Part shown: positions 1 to 9,260 of the stretch, piece by piece
How positions within the stretch are numbered: the first letter of the stretch is position 1
How the letters are laid out: every line of letters begins with the position of its first letter
From: an uncultured Candidatus Actinomarina sp.
Lineage (GTDB): Bacteria > Actinomycetota > Acidimicrobiia > Actinomarinales > Actinomarinaceae
DNA: 64,000 nucleotides
Assembly: GCA_902626065.1 (NCBI GenBank)
Contig: CACODT010000002.1
Location: 36,266 to 100,265 of the forward strand
Direction: 5' to 3'
The notes under the pieces: generated by a model
Database searches by the model: none
What the model was told of the DNA's origin: nothing
Seen by the model: only the letters and a program-made list of their open reading frames with translations
Made by a program: the position numbers and the translations under genes

Positions 1-431
1 TCATCTTTTGCGGAATTTAAATTTTTTTGTGTTTCAAATAATTCATCTTTAACTTTTGCAATTTCATTCTTTGTAGCGCCAAGGGTAACTTGCTCTTGTA
101 CAATATTTTGTTGAACAGCTGCAAGATTATTTAATGATTCGTCATAACCTTCTAATGCTTTTTCTAAGGCAAGTTCAGCAACAGCCAATCTTTTTTGTAC
201 TTCAGCAAGCTCATCATTAACTTTTTTCAATGATGAATCATTCGCCAAAATTGCTTTTTCTAAGTCAGTCTTATCTCCTTCATACTGTTTTATTTGGTTT
301 GCAATTGCAATTAATTGTTTTTCTACTTCTTCAAGCCTTTCTTCAGCTGTAATTGCAAAAGAATGGTCTATTAATACAGTTTGTAAAAACAACAAAAATA
401 ATATTGAAATTGATACAAACTTCTTAATCAT
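1..431 (-). CDS. Secreted coiled-coil protein, N-terminal part (probable FtsEX-partner peptidoglycan hydrolase), truncated by window edge
   Basis: The gene starts at an ATG (431-429) inside the end of ftsX (8-base ATGATTAA overlap) and runs off the left edge, so only about 143 residues are visible. The N-terminus is a signal peptide: MIKK, a hydrophobic stretch rich in Leu/Ile/Val, then a likely cleavage site near SFA-I. After it comes a long heptad-like coiled coil rich in Glu, Lys, Leu and Ala with no domain break. Secreted coiled-coil proteins encoded directly after ftsEX are typically EnvC/PcsB/RipC-type peptidoglycan hydrolases or their activators, with an M23 or NlpC/P60 domain at the C-terminus. 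That domain lies outside the window, so the enzyme class is inference from context. Confidence 0.7.
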   Translation of the reverse strand, partial: MIKKFVSISILFLLFLQTVLIDHSFAITAEERLEEVEKQLIAIANQIKQYEGDKTDLEKAILANDSSLKKVNDELAEVQKRLAVAELALEKALEGYDESLNNLAAVQQNIVQEQVTLGATKNEIAKVKDELFETQKNLNSAKD

Positions 432-1299
432 TAAGTACTTTCCTAATTCCTACAAAGCTAGCAAAAAATCCAAAAACAACAGTCGATAATAATAAAATCA
501 AAGTGAGATTTATCAAGTAAGAGTCTGAGATAGCTATATCAAATATACTTTCAGCTATATATGATGTTTTTGAATATTGAATGAATCCCCAGCCTAAACC
601 TACAGCTATGCTCGTCCCAATTAAAGACTCGAAAACCGCTTCAAAAATAAAAGGAAGCCTTATGTAGGTTGCTGATGCCCCAATTGTTCTCATTATCTTT
701 ATTTCTTTCTTCTTTGCATAGGCTGTAAGTCTTAATGTGTTAATGATTAATATAAAAGCTGCAAAACCAATTAAGGTTGCAAAAATAGTTGCAGACAAAA
801 CTAAAGTATTTGTCAAACTAAGAAGCCTTTCAATTGCTTCACCAGATGCCCTTATTTCTTTGACAGCAGGGTTTCCCTCCATCCTCTCAATAATCAATTT
901 ATAATCTGCAGGATCGTTTAAGTTAACTCTTAAAGAGGTAGGTAATATATCAAAATCTACTTCTTGGAGTAATTCTGGCTGATCTTTAAACAGTAATTTA
1001 AATTCGTCAGATGCTTCAGATTTTGTAAAATAATCAACCATCCTTACTTCTGGATAACTTTCTAGAGTTTCCTGCAATTGTTTATGAGCAGTCGAAGTAA
1101 CTCTATCATCTAAAAAAATTACAACATGAACACCATTCTGCCATCTTGAGGTATTGTTTTCTACTATTGCTCTTGCTGAAAGTGTTGTGAATACAAGGAA
1201 AGAAGATACTAGTACTGCAAGCATTGTCGCAACAACTAATAATGGATTTCTTCTCATATTTATAAATGTATTTTTTAAGACGTAATTTAGCTTTTTCAT
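424..1299 (-). CDS. ftsX: Cell division ABC transporter permease FtsX
   Basis: This 291-residue protein has the FtsX layout: a short cytosolic N-terminus, one membrane helix at about residues 19-42, an extracellular domain (about 45-165), then three membrane helices (about 167-190, 215-240 and 262-285). The segment before the last helices holds the Lys-rich stretch AYAKKKEIKIMRTIGA, typical of FtsX. FtsX with FtsE transmits a cytosolic ATPase signal across the membrane to switch on a cell-wall hydrolase during division. It lies 6 bases after ftsE, and the next gene encodes a secreted coiled-coil protein that would be the natural partner. Length is normal for the family (about 300 residues). 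Confidence 0.93.
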   Translation of the reverse strand: MKKLNYVLKNTFINMRRNPLLVVATMLAVLVSSFLVFTTLSARAIVENNTSRWQNGVHVVIFLDDRVTSTAHKQLQETLESYPEVRMVDYFTKSEASDEFKLLFKDQPELLQEVDFDILPTSLRVNLNDPADYKLIIERMEGNPAVKEIRASGEAIERLLSLTNTLVLSATIFATLIGFAAFILIINTLRLTAYAKKKEIKIMRTIGASATYIRLPFIFEAVFESLIGTSIAVGLGWGFIQYSKTSYIAESIFDIAISDSYLINLTLILLLSTVVFGFFASFVGIRKVLND

Positions 1300-1305
1300 G
1301 AAAAT

Positions 1306-1983
1306 TTAAACATACCTTCCTTGATCAACATCACTAATTAATTTTCCGTCTTTTAATTGGATTACTCTTTTCTTTCTTCTATTAACTATTGAGGAATCAT
1401 GAGTTGCCATAAGTACTGTTGTACCAGCCCTATTTATTTTTTCTAATAATGCAACAATTTGAATACTCAAATCAGGGTCTAAATTTCCTGTAGGTTCATC
1501 ACATAAGAGAACCAGAGGATTTGAAGCTAATGCTCTAGCTATACATGCTCTGGTTTGCTCTCCACCTGACAGTTGATTTGGAAATTTGTACATACTTTCA
1601 TTTAGATCTACTAGATCGATTAAAGTATTTGTTTTTTCTTCAATTTCTTTTTCTTCAAATCCCAAAACTTCTAACGCAAAAGTTATGTTTTCATAAGTAG
1701 TTCTATCTTCTAATAATTGTGGTTCTTGAGTGACAATTCCTAACTTTCTTCTAAGCAAAGGTATTTTCCAAATTGGTAAAGAAGTTACATCCATCTCAAC
1801 AACTTCAATCTCTCCTTTTGTTGGAGAATATTCTTTATATAAAAGCTTTAACAATGAAGACTTACCACTTCCAGAGTGACCTATTAGGTATACGAATTCT
1901 CCTTCTGATATTTTGGTTGAAACATTAGAAAGGGCTACACTTCCACCTTGAAAAACTAACGAAACATTGTCTAATTTAATCAT
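1306..1983 (-). CDS. ftsE: Cell division ATP-binding protein FtsE
   Basis: A 225-residue ABC ATPase of normal FtsE size. Visible motifs are Walker A GHSGSGKSS (35-43), Q-loop Gln86 (VTQEP), signature LSGGE (138-142), Walker B LLCDEP (159-164) followed by TGNLDP, and the switch His in MATHD. FtsE dimerises beneath FtsX at the septum and couples ATP hydrolysis to activation of peptidoglycan hydrolysis. The ATG overlaps the end of prfB by 8 bases (ATGATTAA), so translation is probably coupled. The order prfB-ftsE-ftsX is the one common in actinobacteria (established knowledge). Confidence 0.95.
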   Translation of the reverse strand: MIKLDNVSLVFQGGSVALSNVSTKISEGEFVYLIGHSGSGKSSLLKLLYKEYSPTKGEIEVVEMDVTSLPIWKIPLLRRKLGIVTQEPQLLEDRTTYENITFALEVLGFEEKEIEEKTNTLIDLVDLNESMYKFPNQLSGGEQTRACIARALASNPLVLLCDEPTGNLDPDLSIQIVALLEKINRAGTTVLMATHDSSIVNRRKKRVIQLKDGKLISDVDQGRYV

Positions 1984-3080
1984 TTAATCCCTGTCTACGC
2001 CATTTTAGATACTCATTAATAAATATGTTAATATCTCCATCTAAAACTGACTGAATATTTCCAACTTCAATATTTGTTCTTGAGTCTTTTACTTGTTGAT
2101 AAGGTTGCATAACATATGACCTAATCTGTCTACCCCAGCCAGCTTCAACTTGTTCCCCTCTTATAGAATCAAGTTTTTTTAGTTTCTCTTCTTTTTCTAG
2201 GATTATTAGTTTTGATTTTAGAAGGGCAATAGCACGTATTTTATTTTGTAGCTGTGACCTTTCAGCCTGGCAAGCAACCACAATCCCTGTTGGGATATGA
2301 GTAACTCTTACGGCCGAGTCAGTCGTATTTACATGTTGGCCTCCAGCTCCAGAGGACCTATATACATCTATACGGATATCCTCATCATTCAAATCAAACT
2401 CATCCGAATCTTCAATCAATGGGATAACATCAACTCCTGCAAAACTCGTATGTCTTCTTTTATTACTGTCAAATGGGCTTATTCTGACCAATCTGTGAAC
2501 TCCCCTTTCGCTTTCTAGATTGGCATATGCTCGATAATTATCAATTCTTATTGATCCTGATTTAATACCTGCTTCCTCTCCGGAAGAAATTTCTTCAATT
2601 TCGTATTTCATACTGTTGTTATCTAAGAATCTTGTATACATTCTTAATAACATTTCTGCCCAATCATGGGCATCAACACCTCCCGCCCCAGCATTAACTG
2701 TAAGAACGGCTGAATGATTATCAAACTCTTCTGAATATAAAGATTCTTCTTCTAAATCAATAATTTTTTGTTCTGTGCCAGTAAGCTGATTCTTAATTTC
2801 ATCTAATTCAGATGGGTTATCTCTACCCAATTCAATAAATTCTTGGAGATCTTTAATTTCAACCTCGATCACTTCCAACAAATTTACTATTTTTTCAATA
2901 TTTGAAGCATCCTTGACAATACTCTGAGCATTAGGGTTTGTAGTCCAAAAATTTTCTTCAGAAATTACTTTATTTATTTTTGAAAGTTGTTCTTTTTTAT
3001 TTTCAAAGTCAAAGATACTCCTTGGCCGAAGTCAATCTTTCTTTAAAATTTGATATCTTATTTATGAGCTCTTTATACAT
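1976..3080 (-). CDS. prfB: Peptide chain release factor 2, expressed through a programmed +1 frameshift
   Basis: RF2 recognises UAA/UGA and triggers peptide release. The main frame (1976-3010) holds the GGQ loop (SSGAGGQHVN, the peptidyl-tRNA hydrolysis motif) and the domain with SPFDSNKRRHTSFA. It has no convincing start of its own: the frame stays open up to a TGA at 3034-3032. The true start is an ATG at 3080 in another frame (MYKELINKIS...), which reads 23 codons to TAT CTT TGA (stop at 3011-3009). An AAGGAG sits directly before TAT. This is the classic RF2 site: the ribosome slips +1 at CTT and continues as GAC TTT GAA. The joined product, complement(join(1976..3010,3012..3080)), is 367 residues, the normal RF2 length; without the shift about 66 N-terminal residues would be missing. 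The start overlaps the end of secA by 19 bases. Confidence 0.93.
3008..3023 (-). promoter_or_regulatory. Programmed +1 ribosomal frameshift site of prfB
   Basis: Read on the minus strand the site is AAGGAG TAT CTT TGA C. The internal Shine-Dalgarno-like AAGGAG (3023-3018) abuts TAT-CTT, and the in-frame stop is TGA followed by C, the weak termination context used by RF2 genes for autoregulation: low RF2 leaves UGA unread and favours slippage of the Leu tRNA from CTT to TTT. All elements match the known E. coli arrangement. Confidence 0.93.
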
Positions 3081-5686
3081 TTATCTAGCATTCCACACTT
3101 TTTATATTTTAAACCTGATCCACAATAGCAAGGGTCATTTCTGCCGATCTTATCTTTATTGTTTTGGTTTACTTCTTTTGTCTCTTCTTTCCTTAGATTA
3201 TTATTTTCTACCGAAACTTTTTCAAAGTTTAATAAAAGTCTAACAACAGATAACTTTACATTGTGAATTAAGTCTTCAAATAAATCGTATCCTTCCTTTT
3301 GGTATTCAACTAATGGATCTCTTTGACCCATTGCTCTTAATCCAATACCTGATCTGAGATAATCCATTTCTGAAAGATGATTTTTCCAAGATTGATCTAT
3401 AAAAGATAGTGAGCCCATTCTTGCTAAATTCATGAAATTATTCTTATCTGATTCGAAATTTTTATTGTAGAGGGATTCCAGACTTGATGTAATTTCTAAA
3501 TTGTCATTAACTTCTATGGATTGCAATATCTGTTTTTTTACGTTTTCAGATAAAATTAAACTTAACTCATCTTCAACAAAATTTCTATAATCTTGGACTG
3601 TTTCATATTGTGTTTTATAGTTATCAACATTATTTTGTAATTCTTCAAATATGTCATCTCGCCAATCTGTGATTAGATTTTCTATATTGTCAGATATGAG
3701 AAGTTCACGTCTCCATTTATAAATTACATCTCTTTGTTGATTAAGGACCTGATCAAACTTAAGAACATTTTTTCTTATTTCAAAGTTTAATGATTCGACT
3801 TGTGCTTGAGCTCTTTCAATACTCTTAGTAACCATACTCTGCTCAATCTTTTCATCATCAGGCAAGTTGAGCTTATCCATAATTGATTGAATTCTTTCAC
3901 CTTGGAATCTTCTCATTAATTCGTCTTCAAGACTTATATAAAATCTTGATTCACCTGGATCACCTTGTCTTCCTGACCTTCCTCTTAATTGGTTATCGAT
4001 TCTACGAGATTCATGTCTTTCTGTCCCAATCACATAAAGACCTCCTAGTTCAATTACTTTTTCTTTTTCGTCATTGATTAAAGAATCAAATTTTGAAATT
4101 AACGCCTCCATATGTTCTTCATCATCTACTTTGCCATCTTTTTCTGCTTCATTTTTAGCCATAAATTCACTATTGCCACCTAATTTGATATCTACGCCTC
4201 TCCCTGCCATATTCGTTGCAACGGTTACAGATTTTAAACGCCCGGCTTGAGCAATTATTAAAGCTTCTTCCAAGTGATTTTTTGCATTTAAAACAGAATG
4301 CTTAATGCTATTTTTGGTTAATTCTTTTGAAATTTCCTCTGATGAATCAACAGAGACTGTACCTAGTAAAACTGGTTGTCCAATTTCATGTCTTACTTTT
4401 ATATCTTCTACAACTGCATTTAATTTGGCTTCCTTTGTTTTATAAACTGTGTCCTGATTGTCGTTTCTTGCTACAGGCAGATTCGTTGGTATCTCCACCA
4501 CCTCAAGATTATAAATTTGAATTAACTCCTCTTCTTCAGTTTTTGCCGTACCTGTCATGCCAGATAGATGTTCATACATCCTAAAATAATTTTGATATGT
4601 GATTGATGCTAAAGTTTGGTTTTCATCCTGAATATTTACATTTTCTTTGGCCTCAATTGCTTGATGAAGTCCGTCAGAATAACGTCTTCCTTCTAGAACA
4701 CGTCCTGTAAATTCATCTACAATTTTTACCTGCCCATCAGATTTTATATAATCAATATCTTTTTTATAAATTTCTTTTGCTCGTAAAGAAGCTGTTAAAT
4801 AATGAATAAAATTCGTTGATGTATTTTCATAAAGATTATCAATCCCTAATTTACTCTCAATAAATTCGATACCCTCCTCGGTAGGATGAATTTGTTTTTT
4901 TGATTCATCTACCTCATAATGAATGTCTTTTTTCATTTGTTTAACTAATTTTGAAAATTGTAGATACCATTTTGTTGATTCCTCAACCCTTCCTGAAATA
5001 ATTAAAGGAGTCCTTGCCTCATCAACTAAGATCGAGTCAACTTCGTCAATAACTGCGTAAAATAGATTACCTTGAGTTAATTGATCTGAAGATTGTGCCA
5101 TGTTGTCTCTTAAATAATCAAAACCAAATTCATTATTAGTCCCATAAACAATATCTTTTTTATATTCAGTAACTTTTTCTTGGTAATCTTGATTCGAATA
5201 AATAAGGCCAACTTCAAGTCCTAAAAAATTGTAGATTGGACTCATCCATTCAGCGTCTCTTCTAGACAGATAATCATTTACTGTCACAACATGAACACTT
5301 TGATCAAAAAGTGACATAAATGATATTGGGAGAGTTGAAACAAGTGTTTTACCTTCCCCTGTTTTCATCTCAGCTATTTTATTTCTTAATAGAACCATTC
5401 CGCCAAAAAGTTGTACGTCATAATGGCGTTGTCCAATTGTTCTTTTTGATGCTTCCCTTACTAATGAAAATGCATCAACCTCAAAATCAAATTTGTTCTC
5501 TGAAGTTATCTCTGTTTTTAAATTTTGAAATTTATTTTTTATTTCATCGTCAGAAAATTTCTCAATTTCAGATTCCTTAGAATTAATTAACTCAACTTTT
5601 TTATCAAGCTCTTGAGCAAGTTTTCCACTTCCAACAGATAAGACTTTTTTAAAAATACTCAAATTTAGCTTGTGCCATGCTCCCAA
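3062..5686 (-). CDS. secA: Preprotein translocase ATPase SecA
   Basis: SecA drives export of unfolded proteins through SecYEG. The protein (874 residues from the first possible start) shows Walker A MKTGEGKT (107-114), the DEAD-like VIDEVDSILVDEARTPL segment, the GTNNEFGFDYLRDNM motif, TNMAGRGVDIKLGG, the QLRGRSGRQGDPG arginine-finger region and a C-terminal zinc-binding tail (NDPCYCGSGLKYKKC). The start is uncertain. The longest reading begins at a TTG at 5686 inside sahH. A second TTG at 5662, two bases after the sahH stop, gives LSIFKKVLSVGSGK, which aligns better with ordinary SecA N-termini. The zinc tail suggests SecB-like or lipid/ribosome contacts. Only one SecA is visible here. Confidence 0.96.
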   Translation of the reverse strand: MGAWHKLNLSIFKKVLSVGSGKLAQELDKKVELINSKESEIEKFSDDEIKNKFQNLKTEITSENKFDFEVDAFSLVREASKRTIGQRHYDVQLFGGMVLLRNKIAEMKTGEGKTLVSTLPISFMSLFDQSVHVVTVNDYLSRRDAEWMSPIYNFLGLEVGLIYSNQDYQEKVTEYKKDIVYGTNNEFGFDYLRDNMAQSSDQLTQGNLFYAVIDEVDSILVDEARTPLIISGRVEESTKWYLQFSKLVKQMKKDIHYEVDESKKQIHPTEEGIEFIESKLGIDNLYENTSTNFIHYLTASLRAKEIYKKDIDYIKSDGQVKIVDEFTGRVLEGRRYSDGLHQAIEAKENVNIQDENQTLASITYQNYFRMYEHLSGMTGTAKTEEEELIQIYNLEVVEIPTNLPVARNDNQDTVYKTKEAKLNAVVEDIKVRHEIGQPVLLGTVSVDSSEEISKELTKNSIKHSVLNAKNHLEEALIIAQAGRLKSVTVATNMAGRGVDIKLGGNSEFMAKNEAEKDGKVDDEEHMEALISKFDSLINDEKEKVIELGGLYVIGTERHESRRIDNQLRGRSGRQGDPGESRFYISLEDELMRRFQGERIQSIMDKLNLPDDEKIEQSMVTKSIERAQAQVESLNFEIRKNVLKFDQVLNQQRDVIYKWRRELLISDNIENLITDWRDDIFEELQNNVDNYKTQYETVQDYRNFVEDELSLILSENVKKQILQSIEVNDNLEITSSLESLYNKNFESDKNNFMNLARMGSLSFIDQSWKNHLSEMDYLRSGIGLRAMGQRDPLVEYQKEGYDLFEDLIHNVKLSVVRLLLNFEKVSVENNNLRKEETKEVNQNNKDKIGRNDPCYCGSGLKYKKCGMLDKCIKSS

Positions 5687-6909
5687 GAGTCGAGATAATC
5701 AATTTGCTCTTGTGTAAGGATTTCTAATTCTCCACCCATGAGTCCTAGTTTTGTACCAGCAATCTTTAAATCAACTTCTTTTGGAAGAGTATATACTTTT
5801 GGCTCAAGCTCTTCATGTTTATCTTTAATCCATTCTGCAGCCAAGGCCTGATTAGCAAACGACATATCCATCACTGAAGCAGGATGACCAGTAGCAGCAG
5901 CTAAATTAACAAGTCTTCCCTCAGCTAGAACTAAGATTTCTTTACCATCATATAAATAGCTTTCTACATGATCTCTGACTCTATGTACCTCTGCACTATC
6001 TTGTTTTAACGCCTCTAAATTTATTTCTACATCAAAATGTCCCGCATTAGCTAAAACTACTCCATCTTTCATTACATCAAAATGTTGTTTATCTAATGCA
6101 TGCATGTTTCCTGTGACAGAAACAATAACATCCGCAATCTTTGCTGCATTAACACTACTTTTTACTTCGTAACCATGCATAAGAGCTTCTAAAGCACGCA
6201 CCGAGTTAGGCTCAACGACTGTAACTTTAGCACCCATTCCATATGCTCTTTCTGCTACTCCTTTTCCACAATCACCAAAACCGATCACAACTACATCTAA
6301 ACCAGCGATCAAGAGATCTGTTGCTCTTACAACACCATCCATTGCACTTTGACCTGTTCCGAATCGATTATCAAATAAATGCTTCGTGTCAGAGTCATTG
6401 ACAGCAACTACAGGAAAGCGAAGTTTATTATTTTTTTCCATTGACTTCAGTCTTATTACCCCAGTAGTTGTTTCTTCCATTGAGCCCATAACTGGTATAT
6501 CTGATCTATCAGTTAAAAGTAATGTAACTAAATCAGCTCCATCATCCATCGTTATATCAGGTTTTGTATCTAAAACTGAATTAAGATGCTTAAAGAATTC
6601 TTCATTTGAAACTCCATGTACTGCATGTACTTCAACATCATTCTCAGCAAGATAGGCAGCGACTGAATCTTTGGTTGATAGTGGGTTCGATGCACACAAT
6701 GCAACGTTTGCCCCAGCAGCTTTTAAAGTAAGCATTAAATTAGCTGTTTCTTTTGTTACGTGCATGCATGCACCTATATTCAAACCATTTAATGGCTTAT
6801 TACTTAAGAACTCTGTTTTAATTTCTTCAAGAACTTTCATTTGTCTAGCAGCCCAATCAACTTCCTGCTGACCTACTGCTGATAGATTTTTGTCCTTTAT
6901 AGTAGACAT
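5665..6909 (-). CDS. ahcY: Adenosylhomocysteinase
   Basis: This enzyme splits S-adenosylhomocysteine into adenosine and homocysteine and so relieves product inhibition of methyltransferases. The 414-residue protein has the substrate-domain motif DDGADLV (122-128), NRFGTGQS (181-188) and the NAD-binding Rossmann loop GFGDCGKG (210-217), followed by VVEPN. It is a little shorter than most bacterial homologues (430-490). The start has a full Shine-Dalgarno (AGGAGG) just upstream, and TAATG overlaps the stop of the preceding isomerase gene by one base. Its place between sugar-phosphate genes and secA suggests a housekeeping operon rather than a dedicated methionine cycle cluster. Confidence 0.95.
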   Translation of the reverse strand: MSTIKDKNLSAVGQQEVDWAARQMKVLEEIKTEFLSNKPLNGLNIGACMHVTKETANLMLTLKAAGANVALCASNPLSTKDSVAAYLAENDVEVHAVHGVSNEEFFKHLNSVLDTKPDITMDDGADLVTLLLTDRSDIPVMGSMEETTTGVIRLKSMEKNNKLRFPVVAVNDSDTKHLFDNRFGTGQSAMDGVVRATDLLIAGLDVVVIGFGDCGKGVAERAYGMGAKVTVVEPNSVRALEALMHGYEVKSSVNAAKIADVIVSVTGNMHALDKQHFDVMKDGVVLANAGHFDVEINLEALKQDSAEVHRVRDHVESYLYDGKEILVLAEGRLVNLAAATGHPASVMDMSFANQALAAEWIKDKHEELEPKVYTLPKEVDLKIAGTKLGLMGGELEILTQEQIDYLDSWEHGTS

Positions 6910-7904
6910 TATCCTCCTAGTAATTTTTTTAAACTTTCAATTGTATCAATATCTTCTGGATCAATAGTTAGTTTGTTTGCTAAGTTTAAACTAACTAAAT
7001 CACCTAGTAATACTAACTCCAATAGGGTTTTTAGCGTACTTTCCTGATTGTTTAAATTAACTTCAACAATATTTACCTTCTCTCCAATCAATTCTTTGGT
7101 AAATTCAAATCTTTTACTAATTTGTACGTGTTCATTTTTATCCCGAATCAAAATAACAATATAATTTTTTTTACTTCCATCTATGTCTGCATCCCATGAG
7201 AGAATTTCATTGTGATGTACCTCTGGTAGATAACCAACAAAAGCTTTAGATTTTGAGTTCTCATTAATCTGAGTTTTCCAACGTGACGATACAACCTTTG
7301 ACATATTGGTTCCTGAATATAAAATTACAGTTTTTTTGTTGATACTTTCACATATATTTAAAGAAAATTTGTTGATATCAGACTCTTCAGCATTTTCAGA
7401 TAGTTTATCCAAATATGAACTTGCTTCATTCAATTGAGATACATAATCTGAACCTTCAACAATATCTAAAATTCTTGAAATAGCTAAAGTAAGATATCCA
7501 AATGCCGCCCTTGGTTGTAGTCCACTTGGTATCTTAATATACTCCTTACCTTCTTCTTGAGCGATATCTATTAACTTGCCGCCGCTTGAAATAACTATCC
7601 AATCTAAATTATTTTTTTTAGCATCAGATATACCTGATAATGTTTCTTCTGTGTTGCCAGAATATGAAATAAATAAACATAAAGGTTTAAATTTTAAAAT
7701 CTGTTTTGGGATTGAATAATCTTTGTGAACAATTATATTTTTGTCAGATATTTCATTAGAAAGTACTTTCATCACATCTCCTGCAACACCTGAACCACCC
7801 ATTCCCATAATTAATAAATTCTCATATGTAATTTTTTCAAGATTACTAGAAGACTCAAGATCAGATATTATTTGATTTTTTAGGTCGAATGCGATATTTA
7901 ACAT
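6909..7904 (-). CDS. Bifunctional phosphoglucose/phosphomannose isomerase (SIS-domain type)
   Basis: The protein (331 residues) has two SIS folds. The first carries GMGGSGVAG (34-42) and SYSGNTEETL (80-89), the phosphosugar-binding Ser/Thr loop; PRAAFGY (131-137) and the EVHHNEI segment near residue 215 are hallmarks of the archaeal/actinobacterial bifunctional PGI/PMI family, which interconverts glucose-6-P, mannose-6-P and fructose-6-P. It follows the phosphohexomutase by only 3 bases and together they would supply mannose-1-P or glucose-1-P for the envelope glycosylation genes at 9-16 kb. No other glucose-6-P isomerase is seen in the window, so it may serve glycolysis as well (inference). 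Confidence 0.9.
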   Translation of the reverse strand: MLNIAFDLKNQIISDLESSSNLEKITYENLLIMGMGGSGVAGDVMKVLSNEISDKNIIVHKDYSIPKQILKFKPLCLFISYSGNTEETLSGISDAKKNNLDWIVISSGGKLIDIAQEEGKEYIKIPSGLQPRAAFGYLTLAISRILDIVEGSDYVSQLNEASSYLDKLSENAEESDINKFSLNICESINKKTVILYSGTNMSKVVSSRWKTQINENSKSKAFVGYLPEVHHNEILSWDADIDGSKKNYIVILIRDKNEHVQISKRFEFTKELIGEKVNIVEVNLNNQESTLKTLLELVLLGDLVSLNLANKLTIDPEDIDTIESLKKLLGG

Positions 7905-7907
7905 CTA

Positions 7908-9245
7908 TTAATCTATTATATTTGAAATTTTTTCAATGATGCTGTCTAAAGTTTTTTGATTGATTGCTTCCGCATTCAATCTAAGCATGGGCTCAGTATT
8001 CGATCCCCTCACATTAAACCAAAAGTCATCAGAAAAATATGATATTCCATCTAATTTATCAAATTCACCCTCAAAAGAATTTTCAATTTTTTTTAAACTT
8101 GTCTCTACATCTTCGACAATGTAATTTATTTCACCAGATGACGGCTTAAAGTTGTAATTTTGTACAAGTTCTGAACTTTTAATATTTTTCTCAGATAAAA
8201 TTTTTAAAAATATTAATAATGTCAATATTCCAGAATCAGCATAAAAATTTTCTCTCAAATAAAAATGAGCGCTATGTTCTCCACCAAAATCTGCGTCATT
8301 ATCTCTCATAATTTTTTTTATGTATGAATGACCGACTTTAGATCTTATTGTCTTTATTCCTTTATTTTTTAAATATTCAATAACAGATGGTTGAACATTT
8401 ACATTATGAACTATCTTAATTTCAGATTTCTTTTCAAATAACCAATCAGAGATTAAACAAGTCATCATACTTCCACTAATTACATTTCCTTTATCATCGA
8501 CAAATACAGACCTGTCAGCATCTCCATCGAAAGCAACTCCAAAATCAAAATTTTGCGACAACACTTTGTTCTTTAGATCCAAGAGATTGTCTTGGTTGGA
8601 AGGATCTGCTGGATGATTTGGGAAGCTGCCATCTACTTCCATATAAATGCCTTCAAAATTTAAACTAAAGGATTCGGATAGATCTTCAATAATTGCACCA
8701 AGGACACCATTTCCACCATCAATAGCAAATTTCACTTTATTACTTATTTCAGATGGATCAACTATATTTTTAAAATGTTCTAGATAAAGTTGATTCAAAG
8801 TTTGTATTTCAGGCAATTCTGACATATTTAAATCATCATTAAATTTTTCTGCTAAATTCTTGATTTCTTTTAATCCTGTTTCTTGACCGATCGCCACTGC
8901 TCCACTATTGCAAAACTTAAAACCTGTGTACTCTTTTGGATTGTGAGATGCTGTAATAATCAAACCAGGTAAATTCTTAATACCAGAAAGCGTATAAACA
9001 ACATCTGTTGGAACCATACCAACATACAATACTTTTTTATTTACTGATTGTATTCCAGAACTTATAGCTGCGAACATTTCATTATTTGAAATACGACCGT
9101 CATGCCCGACAATAATTTCATTTGAATCTACATAAGAAGCAAAAGCTGCGCCTATTTTAAAACCAACTTTTGGTGTAATTGTTTCATTAAAAACACCTCT
9201 TACATCGTAAGCTTTAAAAATTAAATCTAGTTTATTTTCATCCAC
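7908..9245 (-). CDS. manB: Phosphomannomutase/phosphoglucomutase
   Basis: An alpha-D-phosphohexomutase of 445 residues, the usual size. The four signatures are present: the phosphoserine loop TASHNP (Ser100), the metal loop DGDADR (240-245), the sugar-specificity loop GGEHSAH (about 318-324) and the phosphate loop RGSNTEP (about 414-420). GEHS at the sugar loop is typical of the PMM/PGM branch. It converts hexose-6-P to hexose-1-P, the precursor of GDP-mannose. The annotated start is a GTG at 9245. It is the first gene of the long minus-strand operon reaching the left edge, and it faces a glycosyltransferase on the plus strand only 15 bases away, so both promoters must overlap. Confidence 0.93.
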   Translation of the reverse strand: MDENKLDLIFKAYDVRGVFNETITPKVGFKIGAAFASYVDSNEIIVGHDGRISNNEMFAAISSGIQSVNKKVLYVGMVPTDVVYTLSGIKNLPGLIITASHNPKEYTGFKFCNSGAVAIGQETGLKEIKNLAEKFNDDLNMSELPEIQTLNQLYLEHFKNIVDPSEISNKVKFAIDGGNGVLGAIIEDLSESFSLNFEGIYMEVDGSFPNHPADPSNQDNLLDLKNKVLSQNFDFGVAFDGDADRSVFVDDKGNVISGSMMTCLISDWLFEKKSEIKIVHNVNVQPSVIEYLKNKGIKTIRSKVGHSYIKKIMRDNDADFGGEHSAHFYLRENFYADSGILTLLIFLKILSEKNIKSSELVQNYNFKPSSGEINYIVEDVETSLKKIENSFEGEFDKLDGISYFSDDFWFNVRGSNTEPMLRLNAEAINQKTLDSIIEKISNIID

Positions 9246-9260
9246 TCCATATGTATTGTA

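Noticed and set aside
2882..3034. Apparent frame break upstream of the prfB main frame, suggesting a pseudogene or sequencing error
   Set aside because: The break is the conserved RF2 programmed frameshift: AAGGAG-TAT-CTT-TGA-C is complete and the joined protein has normal length.
2980..5580. Several plus-strand open frames of 60-90 codons within prfB and secA
   Set aside because: They are shadows of strongly conserved minus-strand genes, with no start site or motif of their own.
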